A stretch of 64,000 nt of DNA from assembly GCF_016522535.1 (NCBI RefSeq), contig NZ_JAEHOI010000001.1:1-64000 (forward strand), read 5' to 3'. Shown piece by piece: positions 48,838-56,090 of this stretch. The DNA is from Leucobacter edaphi. GTDB lineage: Bacteria > Actinomycetota > Actinomycetes > Actinomycetales > Microbacteriaceae. Each line of letters begins with the position of its first letter. Within the stretch, counting starts at the first letter, position 1. The notes below the pieces were generated by a model. It did not search any database and had not been told where the DNA came from. It worked only from the letters and a program-made list of their open reading frames with translations. The position numbers and the translations under genes are program-made.

Positions 48838-48878
48838 TGTGACACTTCACAGCAAATATTGACATAGTGCACAGCAAA
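48838..48878. promoter_or_regulatory. AT-rich control region with TGTGA/TCACA and repeated CACAGCAAA
   Basis: TGTGACACTTCACA (48838-48851) is a perfect inverted repeat with a 4-bp centre, like a CRP/GlxR half-site pair but with too short a spacer. CACAGCAAA occurs at 48848-48856 and again at 48870-48878, 22 bp apart, and TTGACA lies between them. The region is far richer in A/T than its surroundings and precedes the first GlsB-like gene. The rest of 48705-48837 shows nothing recognisable. Confidence 0.4.
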
Positions 48879-48929
48879 CGAAACACTTAGCGGGCCCCTA
48901 TAGGTAAAGACAAGAAAGCGGTACTGAAT

Positions 48930-49196
48930 ATGGGATTCCTTGCATTTCTTCTTCTTGGCCTGATTGCTGGTGCAATTGCGAAGGCCATTCTTCCCGGTAA
49001 GCAGGGTGGCGGCTGGATCGCAACCCTGCTTCTCGGAGTGGTCGGCGCGATGCTCGGCGGTTGGCTCGGATCGGTGCTCTTCGGAGCGAATCTGCAGGAC
49101 TTCTGGTCGCTGCAGACCTGGGCGCTCGCCATTGGCGGCGCGATCGTCGTGCTCCTCATCTGGGGCCTGATCACCGGCCGCAAGCGCGACGCGTAA
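48930..49196 (+). CDS. GlsB/YeaQ/YmgE-family membrane protein, copy 1
   Basis: An 88-residue protein with three hydrophobic helices separated by G-K-Q-G-G-G-W and Gly-rich turns, the layout of the transglycosylase-associated (GlsB/YeaQ/YmgE) family, which is stress-linked but of unknown activity. The tail is G-R-K-R-D-A. A paralogue with 83 of 88 identical residues lies at 50267. It converges with a CsbD-like gene across a perfect 17-bp terminator stem. Confidence 0.9.
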   Translation: MGFLAFLLLGLIAGAIAKAILPGKQGGGWIATLLLGVVGAMLGGWLGSVLFGANLQDFWSLQTWALAIGGAIVVLLIWGLITGRKRDA

Positions 49197-49235
49197 CCGT
49201 CCGCGGTGCAGTCCACGCTCAATAGCGACGGACGC

Positions 49236-49274
49236 AGAAAGGGAGGAGAGGCAAATAGCCTCTCCTCCCTTTCT
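49236..49274. terminator. Bidirectional terminator in stress cassette 1
   Basis: AGAAAGGGAGGAGAGGC and its exact complement form a 17-bp perfect stem with a 5-base AAATA loop, with A-rich and T-rich ends on either strand. It serves both the GlsB-like and the CsbD-like gene. Confidence 0.95.
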
Positions 49275-49285
49275 GTTTGGGTTCG

Positions 49286-49459
49286 TTACTTCTTGAACGA
49301 GTCCTTTACGTCTTCAACGCCCTGGCGGGCTGCGCCCTTAGCCTGATCGAGCTTGCCCTCGGCCTCGAGCTTCTCATTGTCGGTCGCCTTGCCGACGCCC
49401 TCCTTGACCTTGCCGGTCGCCTTCTCGGCCGCGGCCTTCATCTTGTCTCCAGCGCTCAC
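49286..49459 (-). CDS. CsbD-family stress protein, copy 1
   Basis: A 57-residue hydrophilic, Lys/Ala/Glu-rich helical protein with the CsbD signature G-K-V-K-E-G-V-G-K-A-T-D-N-E. CsbD proteins are general stress proteins of unknown mechanism. The GTG start follows GAGGAG with good spacing. A paralogue lies at 50652. Confidence 0.92.
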   Translation of the reverse strand: MSAGDKMKAAAEKATGKVKEGVGKATDNEKLEAEGKLDQAKGAARQGVEDVKDSFKK

Positions 49460-49556
49460 GACAACTCCTCTGTTAGCTGGAGTCTCCCACTCAGGCTGAG
49501 CGGAAGATCTCCTGCCCCAAACCTATTGAGTTTTCAGGTTTCCCACCAGCCCTAAT

Positions 49557-49577
49557 GAGAAAGCGCATCGCGTTCTC
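49557..49577. other. Hairpin in the gene-free stretch upstream of CsbD copy 1
   Basis: GAGAAAGCG and CGCGTTCTC pair with one mismatch around CAT. Between 49460 and 49733 I see no gene; the motif CATCGCGTT recurs at about 49567, 49602 and 49852. From 49734 the duplicated tRNA-flank repeat begins. Confidence 0.4.
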
Positions 49578-49733
49578 ACAGGTTAGGGGTGCGGCGGACC
49601 CATCGCGTTCCGTTGGGAGGTGTTAGCGCGGAAGGAGCTGGAGAGGCCGCCGCACGCCGTAATCGCCTCATTAGGCATGCTCGCCGTTGTTGCGCGTGGT
49701 GCGCCCTCCCGGTCCGGTGCGGACGAGCGGCCG

Positions 49734-49832
49734 GGGCGCGGGCGGCGTATGCCGTCCGTTGCAGGTTCGTGGGTGGGCCTCGACGGGGGTGCGACGTGCG
49801 GAGCGCGGAGTGCCCTGGAGAGGAATCGAACC
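49734..49832. repeat. 99-bp direct repeat, distal copy
   Basis: This block is identical to 49872-49970 (period 138 bp). Its right end carries the 22-base 3' end of the tRNA-Arg gene without the rest of the tRNA. It lies downstream of the tRNA in the tRNA's own direction. Confidence 0.93.
49811..49832 (-). pseudogene. tRNA-Arg 3'-end fragment
   Basis: Twenty-two bases equal the discriminator, acceptor 3' strand and most of the T arm of the adjacent tRNA-Arg(CCT). The remainder of the tRNA is missing, so it is not functional. Confidence 0.9.
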
Positions 49833-49871
49833 CGTCTGGCAGCCTGGGGCAACGCATCGCGTTGCGGGGCC

Positions 49872-49970
49872 GGGCGCGGGCGGCGTATGCCGTCCGTTGC
49901 AGGTTCGTGGGTGGGCCTCGACGGGGGTGCGACGTGCGGAGCGCGGAGTGCCCTGGAGAGGAATCGAACC
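49872..49970. repeat. 99-bp direct repeat, tRNA-proximal copy
   Basis: It comprises 77 bp of sequence flanking the tRNA 3' end plus the last 22 bases of the intact tRNA-Arg. The 39-bp spacer between the copies contains a small perfect hairpin (GCAACGC/GCGTTGC). Confidence 0.93.
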
Positions 49971-50021
49971 TCCGACACCTTCTTTAGGAGAGAAGTGCTC
50001 TATCCACTGAGCTACCAAGGC
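49949..50021 (-). tRNA. tRNA-Arg, anticodon CCT
   Basis: A 73-base cloverleaf on the minus strand: acceptor GCCTTGG paired with CCAGGGC (one G-U), D arm with AGCTCAGTGGATAGAGC, anticodon stem CTTCT/AGAAG around CTCCTAA with CCT at the centre, and T arm GGAGGTTCGATTCCTCT. No CCA is encoded. It decodes AGG. It sits between the two GlsB/CsbD cassettes. Confidence 0.96.
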
Positions 50022-50266
50022 GGGGGCCGGGTCTCCCGCGGCCTTTGGAATTCTAGCAGTGTGCTGGACGTCGAGGCTGCGGTCCGATCCGCCTCGGCTG
50101 TTCGCGCGGATCTTGGCGCGGGCCGGCGGCCTGCCTCGCTCCGCCCGCTGATCGGGGAAGATAGACACCTGTCGGTAATGCCGTCGAAACGTTGACCTGG
50201 ACCGTGCGAGGGGAGAAGACTCGGCAGTGTCCACCCATTCACATCTTCAGAAAAGAGGCGATTGAC

Positions 50267-50533
50267 ATGGGTTTTTTGGCTTTTCTTCTCCTCGGGCTCA
50301 TTGCGGGAGCGATCGCGAAGGCGATTCTCCCGGGGAAGCAGGGAGGCGGCTGGTTCGTGACTCTGCTCCTGGGAGTGGTCGGCGCGATGCTCGGCGGTTG
50401 GCTCGGATCGGTGCTCTTCGGGGCGAACCTGCAGGACTTCTGGTCACTGCAGACCTGGGCGCTCGCGATCGGTGGCGCGATCGTCGTGCTCCTCATCTGG
50501 GGCCTGTTCGCAGGCAAGAAGCGTGATGCCTAG
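50267..50533 (+). CDS. GlsB/YeaQ/YmgE-family membrane protein, copy 2
   Basis: An 88-residue, three-helix paralogue of the protein encoded at 48930, differing at five residues (I-A to F-V after G-G-G-W, and near the C-terminus). The second half of the gene is nearly identical in DNA to copy 1, while the first half differs at many silent positions. It likewise converges on a CsbD-like gene. AAGAGGCG precedes the ATG as a ribosome site. Confidence 0.9.
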   Translation: MGFLAFLLLGLIAGAIAKAILPGKQGGGWFVTLLLGVVGAMLGGWLGSVLFGANLQDFWSLQTWALAIGGAIVVLLIWGLFAGKKRDA

Positions 50534-50594
50534 CTGATCGGGAGTCCGCGACGCGGGGCTCCGCCTGCGCGGCGGCCCCGCCCAGCGGGCGCAG

Positions 50595-50641
50595 AAACGA
50601 CTGCGGGGACGAAGCCAGTGGCCTCGTCCCCGCAGTCGTTT
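50595..50641. terminator. Bidirectional terminator in stress cassette 2
   Basis: AAACGACTGCGGGGACGA and its exact complement make an 18-bp perfect stem with an 11-base loop. Its sequence is unrelated to the terminator of cassette 1, although position and role are the same. Confidence 0.95.
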
Positions 50642-50651
50642 GTTTCAGGAC

Positions 50652-50822
50652 CTACTTGAATGTGTCCTTCACGTTCTCAGCGGCGTCGCGCACGGCGCCC
50701 TTCGCCTGCTCGGCCTTACCCTCGGCCTCGAGGCGCTCGTTGTCGGTCGCCTTGCCAACGGTCTCCTTGACCTTGCCGGAGGCCTTCTCGGCTGCGGCCT
50801 TCATCTTGTCTGCTGCGCTCAT
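50652..50822 (-). CDS. CsbD-family stress protein, copy 2
   Basis: A 56-residue helical, charged protein with the same CsbD signature (G-K-V-K-E-T-V-G-K-A-T-D-N-E) as copy 1 and about 12 differences from it. GGAAGGA lies before the ATG. It forms the second half of the duplicated convergent cassette. Confidence 0.92.
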   Translation of the reverse strand: MSAADKMKAAAEKASGKVKETVGKATDNERLEAEGKAEQAKGAVRDAAENVKDTFK

Positions 50823-50956
50823 CCTGTGTCCTTCCGGTTCAGCGGGTATCAGGCGCCGGATAATGACGCCTGATCAGCAGATTACTCCCTCGATCTTGGC
50901 GGAAGCTTGGCGCTTCCGCGGGGGTTGGGAGAAAAGAAAAGCGAGGCAGGAGCGCG

Positions 50957-51535
50957 TTAGCTTCCGGCCCCGTGAGTGGGGTCGGTCAGGAGTCCGACGC
51001 GTTCGCGGAGGTACGCAGCGAGCGGCTGCGCCCCTTCGAGCGGCGCGCCAGCGCGCCAGCGGATCCTGATCTCGCCGTCCCGATAGCCGATCGGGAGTTC
51101 GTCTTCGGGGGAGCGCGGCTCCGCAATCGCCGCCGTCAGCGGGAGCGGGACCGCGTCGTAGTTGACGGTGGTGCCCACGGGGTATCCGCCGCGGAGCGCT
51201 GCGGCGGCGATCTCGCGGCGCTCCTCGCGCGACGTCGACTGGTAGCCGGGTCGACCGCGCTCCGCGGAGCGGGTGGTGTGCCCGTGCGTAGAAAGGTCTC
51301 CGTCCGTGGAGAGCAACACGGTGCCCAATCGCCACGCCTCGCCCGCGGGCCGCATCGTGGCCTTCCTCGTGACGAACAGGATCGTGCGCGGAGGCACATA
51401 CTCGGCGAGCGCGTCGGGCTCGATGCCAGCGGACGCCAAACGTGCGGCGGCCTCGGCGCAGGCCGCCCGTGCGCGCTCCAGGGCGCCGGCGAGCGCGGGG
51501 TCCGTGCCGCCCGCAGAGACTTCGACGGGGGTCAT
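50957..51535 (-). CDS. Hypothetical protein of about 192 residues
   Basis: A soluble Ala/Arg/Glu-rich protein. Ordered parts include P-P-R-T-I-L-F-V-T-R-K-A-T-M-R-P-A-G-E-A-W-R-L-G-T-V-L-L and a C-terminal W-R-A-G-A-P-L-E-G-A-Q-P-L-A-A-Y-L-R-E-R. I recognise no named family, though similar hypothetical proteins are typical of actinobacteria. It is divergent from the EamA transporter gene with only about 35 bp between the starts. An alternative GTG lies one codon upstream. Confidence 0.75.
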   Translation of the reverse strand: MTPVEVSAGGTDPALAGALERARAACAEAAARLASAGIEPDALAEYVPPRTILFVTRKATMRPAGEAWRLGTVLLSTDGDLSTHGHTTRSAERGRPGYQSTSREERREIAAAALRGGYPVGTTVNYDAVPLPLTAAIAEPRSPEDELPIGYRDGEIRIRWRAGAPLEGAQPLAAYLRERVGLLTDPTHGAGS

Positions 51536-51569
51536 CACGCCAGTGTAGCCACGGGGCTAGAGTGAGGCC

Positions 51570-52460
51570 GTGACCGGCTTCCCTCCCGCGCCGACCGACC
51601 GCGCGAACACACTGCGTGCCGTGCTGTTCGTGCTGTGCGGCTCGCTGGGGATGCAGTTCTCGGCCGTGATCGCGATCAGCCTGTTCGACGACCTCGGCGT
51701 GCTCGGCACGAGCGCCACACGCATGGCGATCGCCGCGCTCCTGCTCCTCGCGATTTTCCGGCCCCGGCTCCGCGGGCGAACGAGGGCCGAGTGGCTCGGG
51801 ATCGTGCTCTACGGTGTGGCGATGGCCGCGATGAACGCGTTCCTGTTCCTCGCGTTCGACCGTCTGCCGCTCGGGATCACGACCACGATCGACTTCCTCG
51901 GCCCGTGCGTCGTCGCGCTGCTCGCGTCGCGGGGAATCCGGGAGGTGCTGCTGGCGCTCGCCGCATTCGCCGGCGTGGCGCTGATCGCCGGACTCGGCGG
52001 ACCGTTCGACCCGCTGGGTCTCTGCTTCGCCGCGCTCGCCGGCGTGGCGTTTGGCCTTTACACCTTCCTGGCGCCCCGGATCGGGAAGTCGAGCGGCGGG
52101 CTGCAAAGCCTGTCGCTCTCGGTGGCGGTCGCCGCGATCCTGACCCTCCCCTTCTCCGCACCCGCCGCGCACCTGATCCGGATCGAGCATGCGCTGCCAC
52201 TCGTCGCCTCGGCGCTGCTGGGCACCGCGCTCGCGTTCACGCTCGACACGCTCGCGGGGCGGCTGACCTCGGCCCGCGTCCTCGGCGTGCTGTTCGCGTT
52301 CGATCCCGTCGTCGGTTCGATCCTCGGGGCCGTCATCCTGGGGCAGATGCTCTCGCCGATGGCGGTGATCGGCATGTGCATCGTCATCGCGGCGGGCGCG
52401 GGGATCGTCTGGTTCGCGGGAGGAAAAACGGAGCAGAGTGGCCCACCGCCCGTATCCTGA
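51570..52460 (+). CDS. EamA-family exporter (RhtA-like)
   Basis: A 296-residue protein with ten hydrophobic segments arranged as two EamA halves. It includes R-M-A-I-A-A-L-L-L-L in the third helix and a G-x-x-L-A-x-x-x-G-V-A-x-G-x-Y-T-F segment at the midpoint, as in RhtA-type threonine/homoserine exporters. It would export an amino acid or metabolite by proton exchange; the substrate cannot be deduced. It ends 4 bp before the CYTH gene start. Confidence 0.88.
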   Translation: MTGFPPAPTDRANTLRAVLFVLCGSLGMQFSAVIAISLFDDLGVLGTSATRMAIAALLLLAIFRPRLRGRTRAEWLGIVLYGVAMAAMNAFLFLAFDRLPLGITTTIDFLGPCVVALLASRGIREVLLALAAFAGVALIAGLGGPFDPLGLCFAALAGVAFGLYTFLAPRIGKSSGGLQSLSLSVAVAAILTLPFSAPAAHLIRIEHALPLVASALLGTALAFTLDTLAGRLTSARVLGVLFAFDPVVGSILGAVILGQMLSPMAVIGMCIVIAAGAGIVWFAGGKTEQSGPPPVS

Positions 52461-52464
52461 TCGG

Positions 52465-53193
52465 GTGACTGAGAATCAGGGTGTCGAGTCCATTGAGATC
52501 GAGCGCAAGTACGACGTGCTGCCTGGCGTGAGCCTTCCCCCGGCTCCGGTGTTCGCGGAAGCGGGCCTCGAGGCCTCCCAGCCCGTCGAATACCACCTGA
52601 TCGCGAAGTACTTCGATACCCCGGATCGCGCGCTCGCGCGCCTCGGGATCGCCGTGCGCTCGCGGGCAGGAGGCAAGGACGCCGGCTGGCACCTGAAGCG
52701 CAAGGGCGACGGCGGCAACCGGGAGATCGGCTGGCCCGAGAGCGCTGAGATGCCGGCCGCCCTCGTGGCGCAGATCCGGGAGCTGATCGGGCAGGAAGCC
52801 GCCTCCCGGCTGCGCCCGATCGCCGAGCTGCGCACGCGACGCATCGTCGTCGTGCTGAGCGCGCCAGGGGCCGGCGGCGTCGTGGAGCTCGCCGACGACG
52901 AGATCCGCGCCTTCGACCGGCAGGCGCCAGACCCCGCAGGCGAGATCCGGCGAGCCTGGCACGAGTGGGAATCGGAGATCATCAACGACGCCGATCCGAC
53001 CTGGCTGGACCGGGTCGAGCCCGTGCTCCTGGGCGGCGGCGGCGCACCGTCCCCGAGCAGCGCGAAGATCGCGCGCGCGACCGGGCAGCTTGCGGCCGTC
53101 GCCCGCAGCAAGGGCGCCGACGCCTCGGTGATCGAGATGCTCGAGGCGATCGACCTCGCCGACCAGGCGGCCGCGCGTAGGCTGGACGCATGA
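52465..53193 (+). CDS. CYTH-domain protein
   Basis: A 242-residue protein with the CYTH N-terminal signature E-I-E-R-K-Y, then K-Y-F-D-T-P, R-S-R-A-G-G-K-D-A-G-W-H-L-K-R and later charged strands lining the tunnel. CYTH enzymes bind triphosphates and divalent metal; activity could be triphosphatase or related. I start at GTG 52465, which has TATCCT six bases upstream and might be leaderless or coupled to the EamA stop 4 bp away; GTG 52438 after GGAG is an alternative nine codons earlier. The last bases overlap the next gene. Confidence 0.85.
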   Translation: MTENQGVESIEIERKYDVLPGVSLPPAPVFAEAGLEASQPVEYHLIAKYFDTPDRALARLGIAVRSRAGGKDAGWHLKRKGDGGNREIGWPESAEMPAALVAQIRELIGQEAASRLRPIAELRTRRIVVVLSAPGAGGVVELADDEIRAFDRQAPDPAGEIRRAWHEWESEIINDADPTWLDRVEPVLLGGGGAPSPSSAKIARATGQLAAVARSKGADASVIEMLEAIDLADQAAARRLDA

Positions 53194-53408
53194 GCAAGAA
53201 CACCCGCGGCGGACAGGGCAGAAACGGCGACAACAAGCAGAACGAGCCGACCCCGGAGGCGCGGCGCAAGCAGATGATCGTCGCGCTGATCATCGGTGCC
53301 GTCATGGGGATCATCCTGAGCGTGCTCACGCAGTTCTGGCTGTGGCTTCCCGCGGGGCTCGCAATGGGCCTCGCGACCGGTGCAATCATGAAGCCGCCGG
53401 CGGAGTAG
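53190..53408 (+). CDS. Small membrane protein coupled to the CYTH gene
   Basis: A 72-residue protein: a polar, basic N-terminus of about 28 residues, then two hydrophobic helices (about 29-47 and 50-66) and a short P-P-A-E end. The ATGA overlap with the CYTH gene implies coupled translation. I recognise no family. Confidence 0.75.
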   Translation: MSKNTRGGQGRNGDNKQNEPTPEARRKQMIVALIIGAVMGIILSVLTQFWLWLPAGLAMGLATGAIMKPPAE

Positions 53409-53565
53409 CCGCGGCGGTCGCGCGCTCGCGCGCGGAGGCGCGGGTGGGCGGCGTACGGATCGGTGCCGGGCCGCACCCCGGCGCCGATCCGGAACCCGGG
53501 GTGCGACCCGGCCCCGCTCCGATTCGGAACCCGGAACCCGGGTCCCACCCCGGCCACCGGTTCAT

Positions 53566-53637
53566 AAACAGAGCGATGTGCGTTAGATAAGTCGAGAATC
53601 GCGAATACGGACTTATTAATCGCACATTGCTCTGTTT
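53566..53637. repeat. 72-bp palindromic element, copy 1
   Basis: A long imperfect inverted repeat, from AAACAGAGCGATGTGCG on the left to CGCACATTGCTCTGTTT on the right, enclosing GTCGAGAATCGCGAATACG. Homology to the second copy extends beyond the palindrome, from GCCACCGGTTCAT on the left to GTGCACGCC on the right, about 94 bp. It is strikingly AT-richer than its surroundings. Confidence 0.88.
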
Positions 53638-53767
53638 GTGCACGCCCTTTCCGGGCACGCTGCTTGCGCGCCTCCTCCGCGTGTTTTTTTCGACTGGATA
53701 GGGCACGGCATGCGCGCCCGCTCCGGGCGATGGGGCCAACTCGGGGCTGAGGTGCGGGCTGGGGGGG

Positions 53768-53903
53768 GCGATCCGGTACCGATGTGCGGGCCGGGAGCGA
53801 TCCGGTACCGAAGTGCGGGCCGGGGGCGATCCGCAACCGGGGTGCGGCCCGGCGCCGATCCGGAACCGGGGCGCGGCCCGGGGCGATCCGGCACGGGAGT
53901 GAG
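53768..53903. repeat. 29-bp GC-rich tandem array
   Basis: About five copies of a 29-bp unit beginning GCGATCCGGTACCG and ending in GCGGGCCGGG variants. Related units also occur at about 53465-53545. No gene is supported anywhere in 53409-54205. Confidence 0.75.
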
Positions 53904-53916
53904 GCCACCGGTTCAT

Positions 53917-53988
53917 AAACAGAGCAATGTGCGTTAGATAAGTCGAAAATCGCGAATATGGGCTTATCAAACGCACATCGCTCTGTTT
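53917..53988. repeat. 72-bp palindromic element, copy 2
   Basis: The same element as at 53566, 351 bp further on, in the same orientation and with equal length. The arms differ at only a few positions (left AAACAGAGCAATGTGCG, right CGCACATCGCTCTGTTT), so some changes are compensated on the opposite arm, as expected of a structured repeat. Confidence 0.88.
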
Positions 53989-54050
53989 GTGCACGCCATT
54001 CCGAGCGCTGTGCACGCCCTTCCGCGCGTTGTGTATGCCCTTCCGCGCGC
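53988..54050. repeat. 21-bp triplicate repeat
   Basis: Three head-to-tail 21-bp units of the form TGTGCACGCCCTTCCGCGCG. The first unit abuts the palindrome copy 2, and a partial unit follows palindrome copy 1 too. Confidence 0.8.
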
Positions 54051-54128
54051 CCGGTCCGCGCGCCAACGGCGCACCGCACGGGCGCGGTTCAGCGCAGAAG
54101 GGCCGCAATCACCCCAAAGTCAATGCCA

Positions 54129-54159
54129 TTGACAGTGTCATTGACATCCCCAGTATCGT
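54129..54159 (+). promoter_or_regulatory. Candidate promoter/operator of the flavoprotein gene
   Basis: TTGACA at 54129 and again at 54141, with TATCGT at 54154; the first pair has a long 19-bp spacing. TGACAGTGTCA (54130-54140) is a palindrome over the -35 element and could be an operator. It is about 50-75 bp before the start codon. Confidence 0.4.
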
Positions 54160-54205
54160 ATGTCACACTCGTCCTGGAACGAAGGGCCACGAGGACGAGG
54201 ACCAC

Positions 54206-55627
54206 ATGCACCCCACCATTTTCGAAACGAACAAGCCGGCGGCTCGAATCATCGACGAGTCGCTTGCGGACACCAAGCTCGGCTGCTTCTGGATCGAGGA
54301 CATCGCCGATACCGCGGCGAAGTATCCAACTCTGAACGGGGATTTGCGCGTTGACGACGCCGTCGTCGGCGGCGGATACGCGGGCCTCTGGACCGCGATC
54401 AAGCTGAAGGAGGAGCACCCGGAGCGCTCGGTCGCACTCATCGAGGCGAAGCGGATCGGCTGGGCCGCATCGGGCCGCAACGGCGGATTCTGCGAGGGCA
54501 GCATCACGCACGGCGAGCCCAACGCGGAGGCCCGCTGGCCCGATCAGACGGGCACGCTGCGCCGGATCGGCGACGAGAACCTCGACGCGATGGAGCGCTT
54601 CATCACCGAGAACAACATCGACTGCGACTTCGAGCGGAACGGCGCGCTGTCGGTCGCGAACGAGCCGTACCAGCTCGAGTGGGTCGGCGAGAGCGAGGAT
54701 CCGCACACGGAAACCCTCGATCAGGAAGCCACCCGCAAGCGGATTAACTCGCCGACGTTCCTGGGCGCGGACTTCAACGCGCGCGAGAACGCGAACCTGC
54801 ATCCGGCGAAGCTCGCGGCGGAGCTCGCGCGGCACGCCGCGGAGATCGGCGTCGAGATCTACGAGCACAGCCCGGTGAAGAACCTCGAGGGCAGCACGGA
54901 CGGGCCGATCCGGCTCGAGACGGATCGCGGAACGGTGACGGCGGATCGCGCGGCGCTGTGCACGAACGTCTTCCCGTCGCTGCTGAAGCGCTACCGCTTC
55001 CACACCGTGCCGGTGTACGACTACGTGCTCATGACGGAGCCGCTGACTGATGAGCAGCTCGCCTCGATCGGCTGGGAGGGCCGCGAGGGTCTCGCCGACA
55101 TGGCGAACCAGTTCCACTACTCGCGCCTCACTGCGGACAACCGGATCCTGTGGGGCGGCTACGACGCGGTCTACCACGCTGGCGGCCGCATCAGGGAGGA
55201 GTACGAAGATCGCATGGAGAGCCATCGCCGGCTCGCGAGCCACTTCTTCACGACGTTCCCGCAGCTCGCGGGCCTGAAGTTCTCGCATCGCTGGGCGGGC
55301 GTGATCGACACGAGCACCCGGTTCTGCGCGTTCTTCGGGCAGGCGCACGGCGGCCGCGTGCAGTATGTCGCGGGTTTCACGGGCCTCGGCGTCGGGGCGA
55401 CCCACTTCGCGGCTGACGTGCTCGTCGACCGGCTCGAGGGCAGGGTCACGGAGCGTACCGAGCTCGAGATGGTCAAGGAGGTGCCGCTGCCGTTCCCGCC
55501 GGAGCCCGCGGCATCGATCGGGATCAACCTCACCCGCTGGGCGCTCGACCGAGCCGATCACAACGGCGGAAAGCGCAACATTTTGCTTCGCACGCTCGAC
55601 GCCCTCGGGCTAGGGTTTGACTCATGA
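54206..55627 (+). CDS. FAD-dependent amine/amino acid oxidase (DAO family)
   Basis: A 473-residue flavoprotein. The FAD-binding Rossmann motif D-A-V-V-G-G-G-Y-A-G-L is at about residue 50, followed by E-A-x-R-I-G-W-A-A-S-G-R-N-G-G-F, typical of gamma-glutamylputrescine oxidase and related glycine/D-amino acid oxidases. A late G-F-T-G-L-G-V-G segment contacts FAD. It probably oxidises a polyamine-derived or amino acid substrate. The ATG follows GAGGACGAGG; open frame upstream runs through repeat DNA and is not coding. It overlaps the cupin gene. Confidence 0.88.
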   Translation: MHPTIFETNKPAARIIDESLADTKLGCFWIEDIADTAAKYPTLNGDLRVDDAVVGGGYAGLWTAIKLKEEHPERSVALIEAKRIGWAASGRNGGFCEGSITHGEPNAEARWPDQTGTLRRIGDENLDAMERFITENNIDCDFERNGALSVANEPYQLEWVGESEDPHTETLDQEATRKRINSPTFLGADFNARENANLHPAKLAAELARHAAEIGVEIYEHSPVKNLEGSTDGPIRLETDRGTVTADRAALCTNVFPSLLKRYRFHTVPVYDYVLMTEPLTDEQLASIGWEGREGLADMANQFHYSRLTADNRILWGGYDAVYHAGGRIREEYEDRMESHRRLASHFFTTFPQLAGLKFSHRWAGVIDTSTRFCAFFGQAHGGRVQYVAGFTGLGVGATHFAADVLVDRLEGRVTERTELEMVKEVPLPFPPEPAASIGINLTRWALDRADHNGGKRNILLRTLDALGLGFDS

Positions 55628-55998
55628 GCGCAGAAATCGCAGGTGAGCTGCTCCCCAGTGGAATGAATCAGCACGTCGGCGGAAGCGAGCTCGAGCTTCC
55701 GCTCGAGGCGGTCCCGTTCGATGAGACGGTGTCGGGCAAGCCGCTGCAGGCGTTCGTGCCGCTCGGCACGATCGGCGACGTCGAGACCGGGATCTGGGAG
55801 CTGCGCGGCGGCACGGTGACCGACACGGAGGTCGATGAGATCTTCGTGGTGATCGAGGGCAGCGCGATCATTGACTTCGTTGACGAGGATCGCCGCATGG
55901 AGGTCGGCGTGGGCGATGTGGTGCGGCTCGTCGCCGGATCCCGCACGCGCTGGAACGTGCAGGACCGGATCCGCAAGGTCTACATCACCCCGGCCTGA
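55624..55998 (+). CDS. Cupin-domain protein coupled to the oxidase
   Basis: A 124-residue single cupin. The conserved parts are G-T-V-T-D-T-E-V-D-E-I-F-V-V-I-E-G and a second motif with G-D-V-V-R-L-V-A-G-S-R-T-R-W. The histidines of the classic metal site are not all present. It overlaps the oxidase gene as ATGA, so the two are made together. Small cupins of this kind accompany amine oxidases and may act on or bind the product; that is inference. Confidence 0.85.
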   Translation: MSAEIAGELLPSGMNQHVGGSELELPLEAVPFDETVSGKPLQAFVPLGTIGDVETGIWELRGGTVTDTEVDEIFVVIEGSAIIDFVDEDRRMEVGVGDVVRLVAGSRTRWNVQDRIRKVYITPA

Positions 55999-56090
55999 CC
56001 CGAGGAAAACTCCTGCTGAGGCGGGGAGTGCGCTGGCGCGTGCTCCCCGCCTTTCGCGTGTGGGAGGGAACCGGGCGTCTGGAGGGGGTG

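Noticed and set aside
49671-50234. Open frames on both strands across the tRNA-Arg region, up to 191 codons
   Set aside because: They run through the tRNA and its duplicated flank, have no ribosome sites, and repeat the same low-complexity peptide twice.
53635-54208. Extended N-terminus of the amine oxidase gene through the repeat island
   Set aside because: The extra residues come from 21-bp repeats and palindrome DNA. The ATG at 54206 has a ribosome site and gives a normal FAD-domain start.
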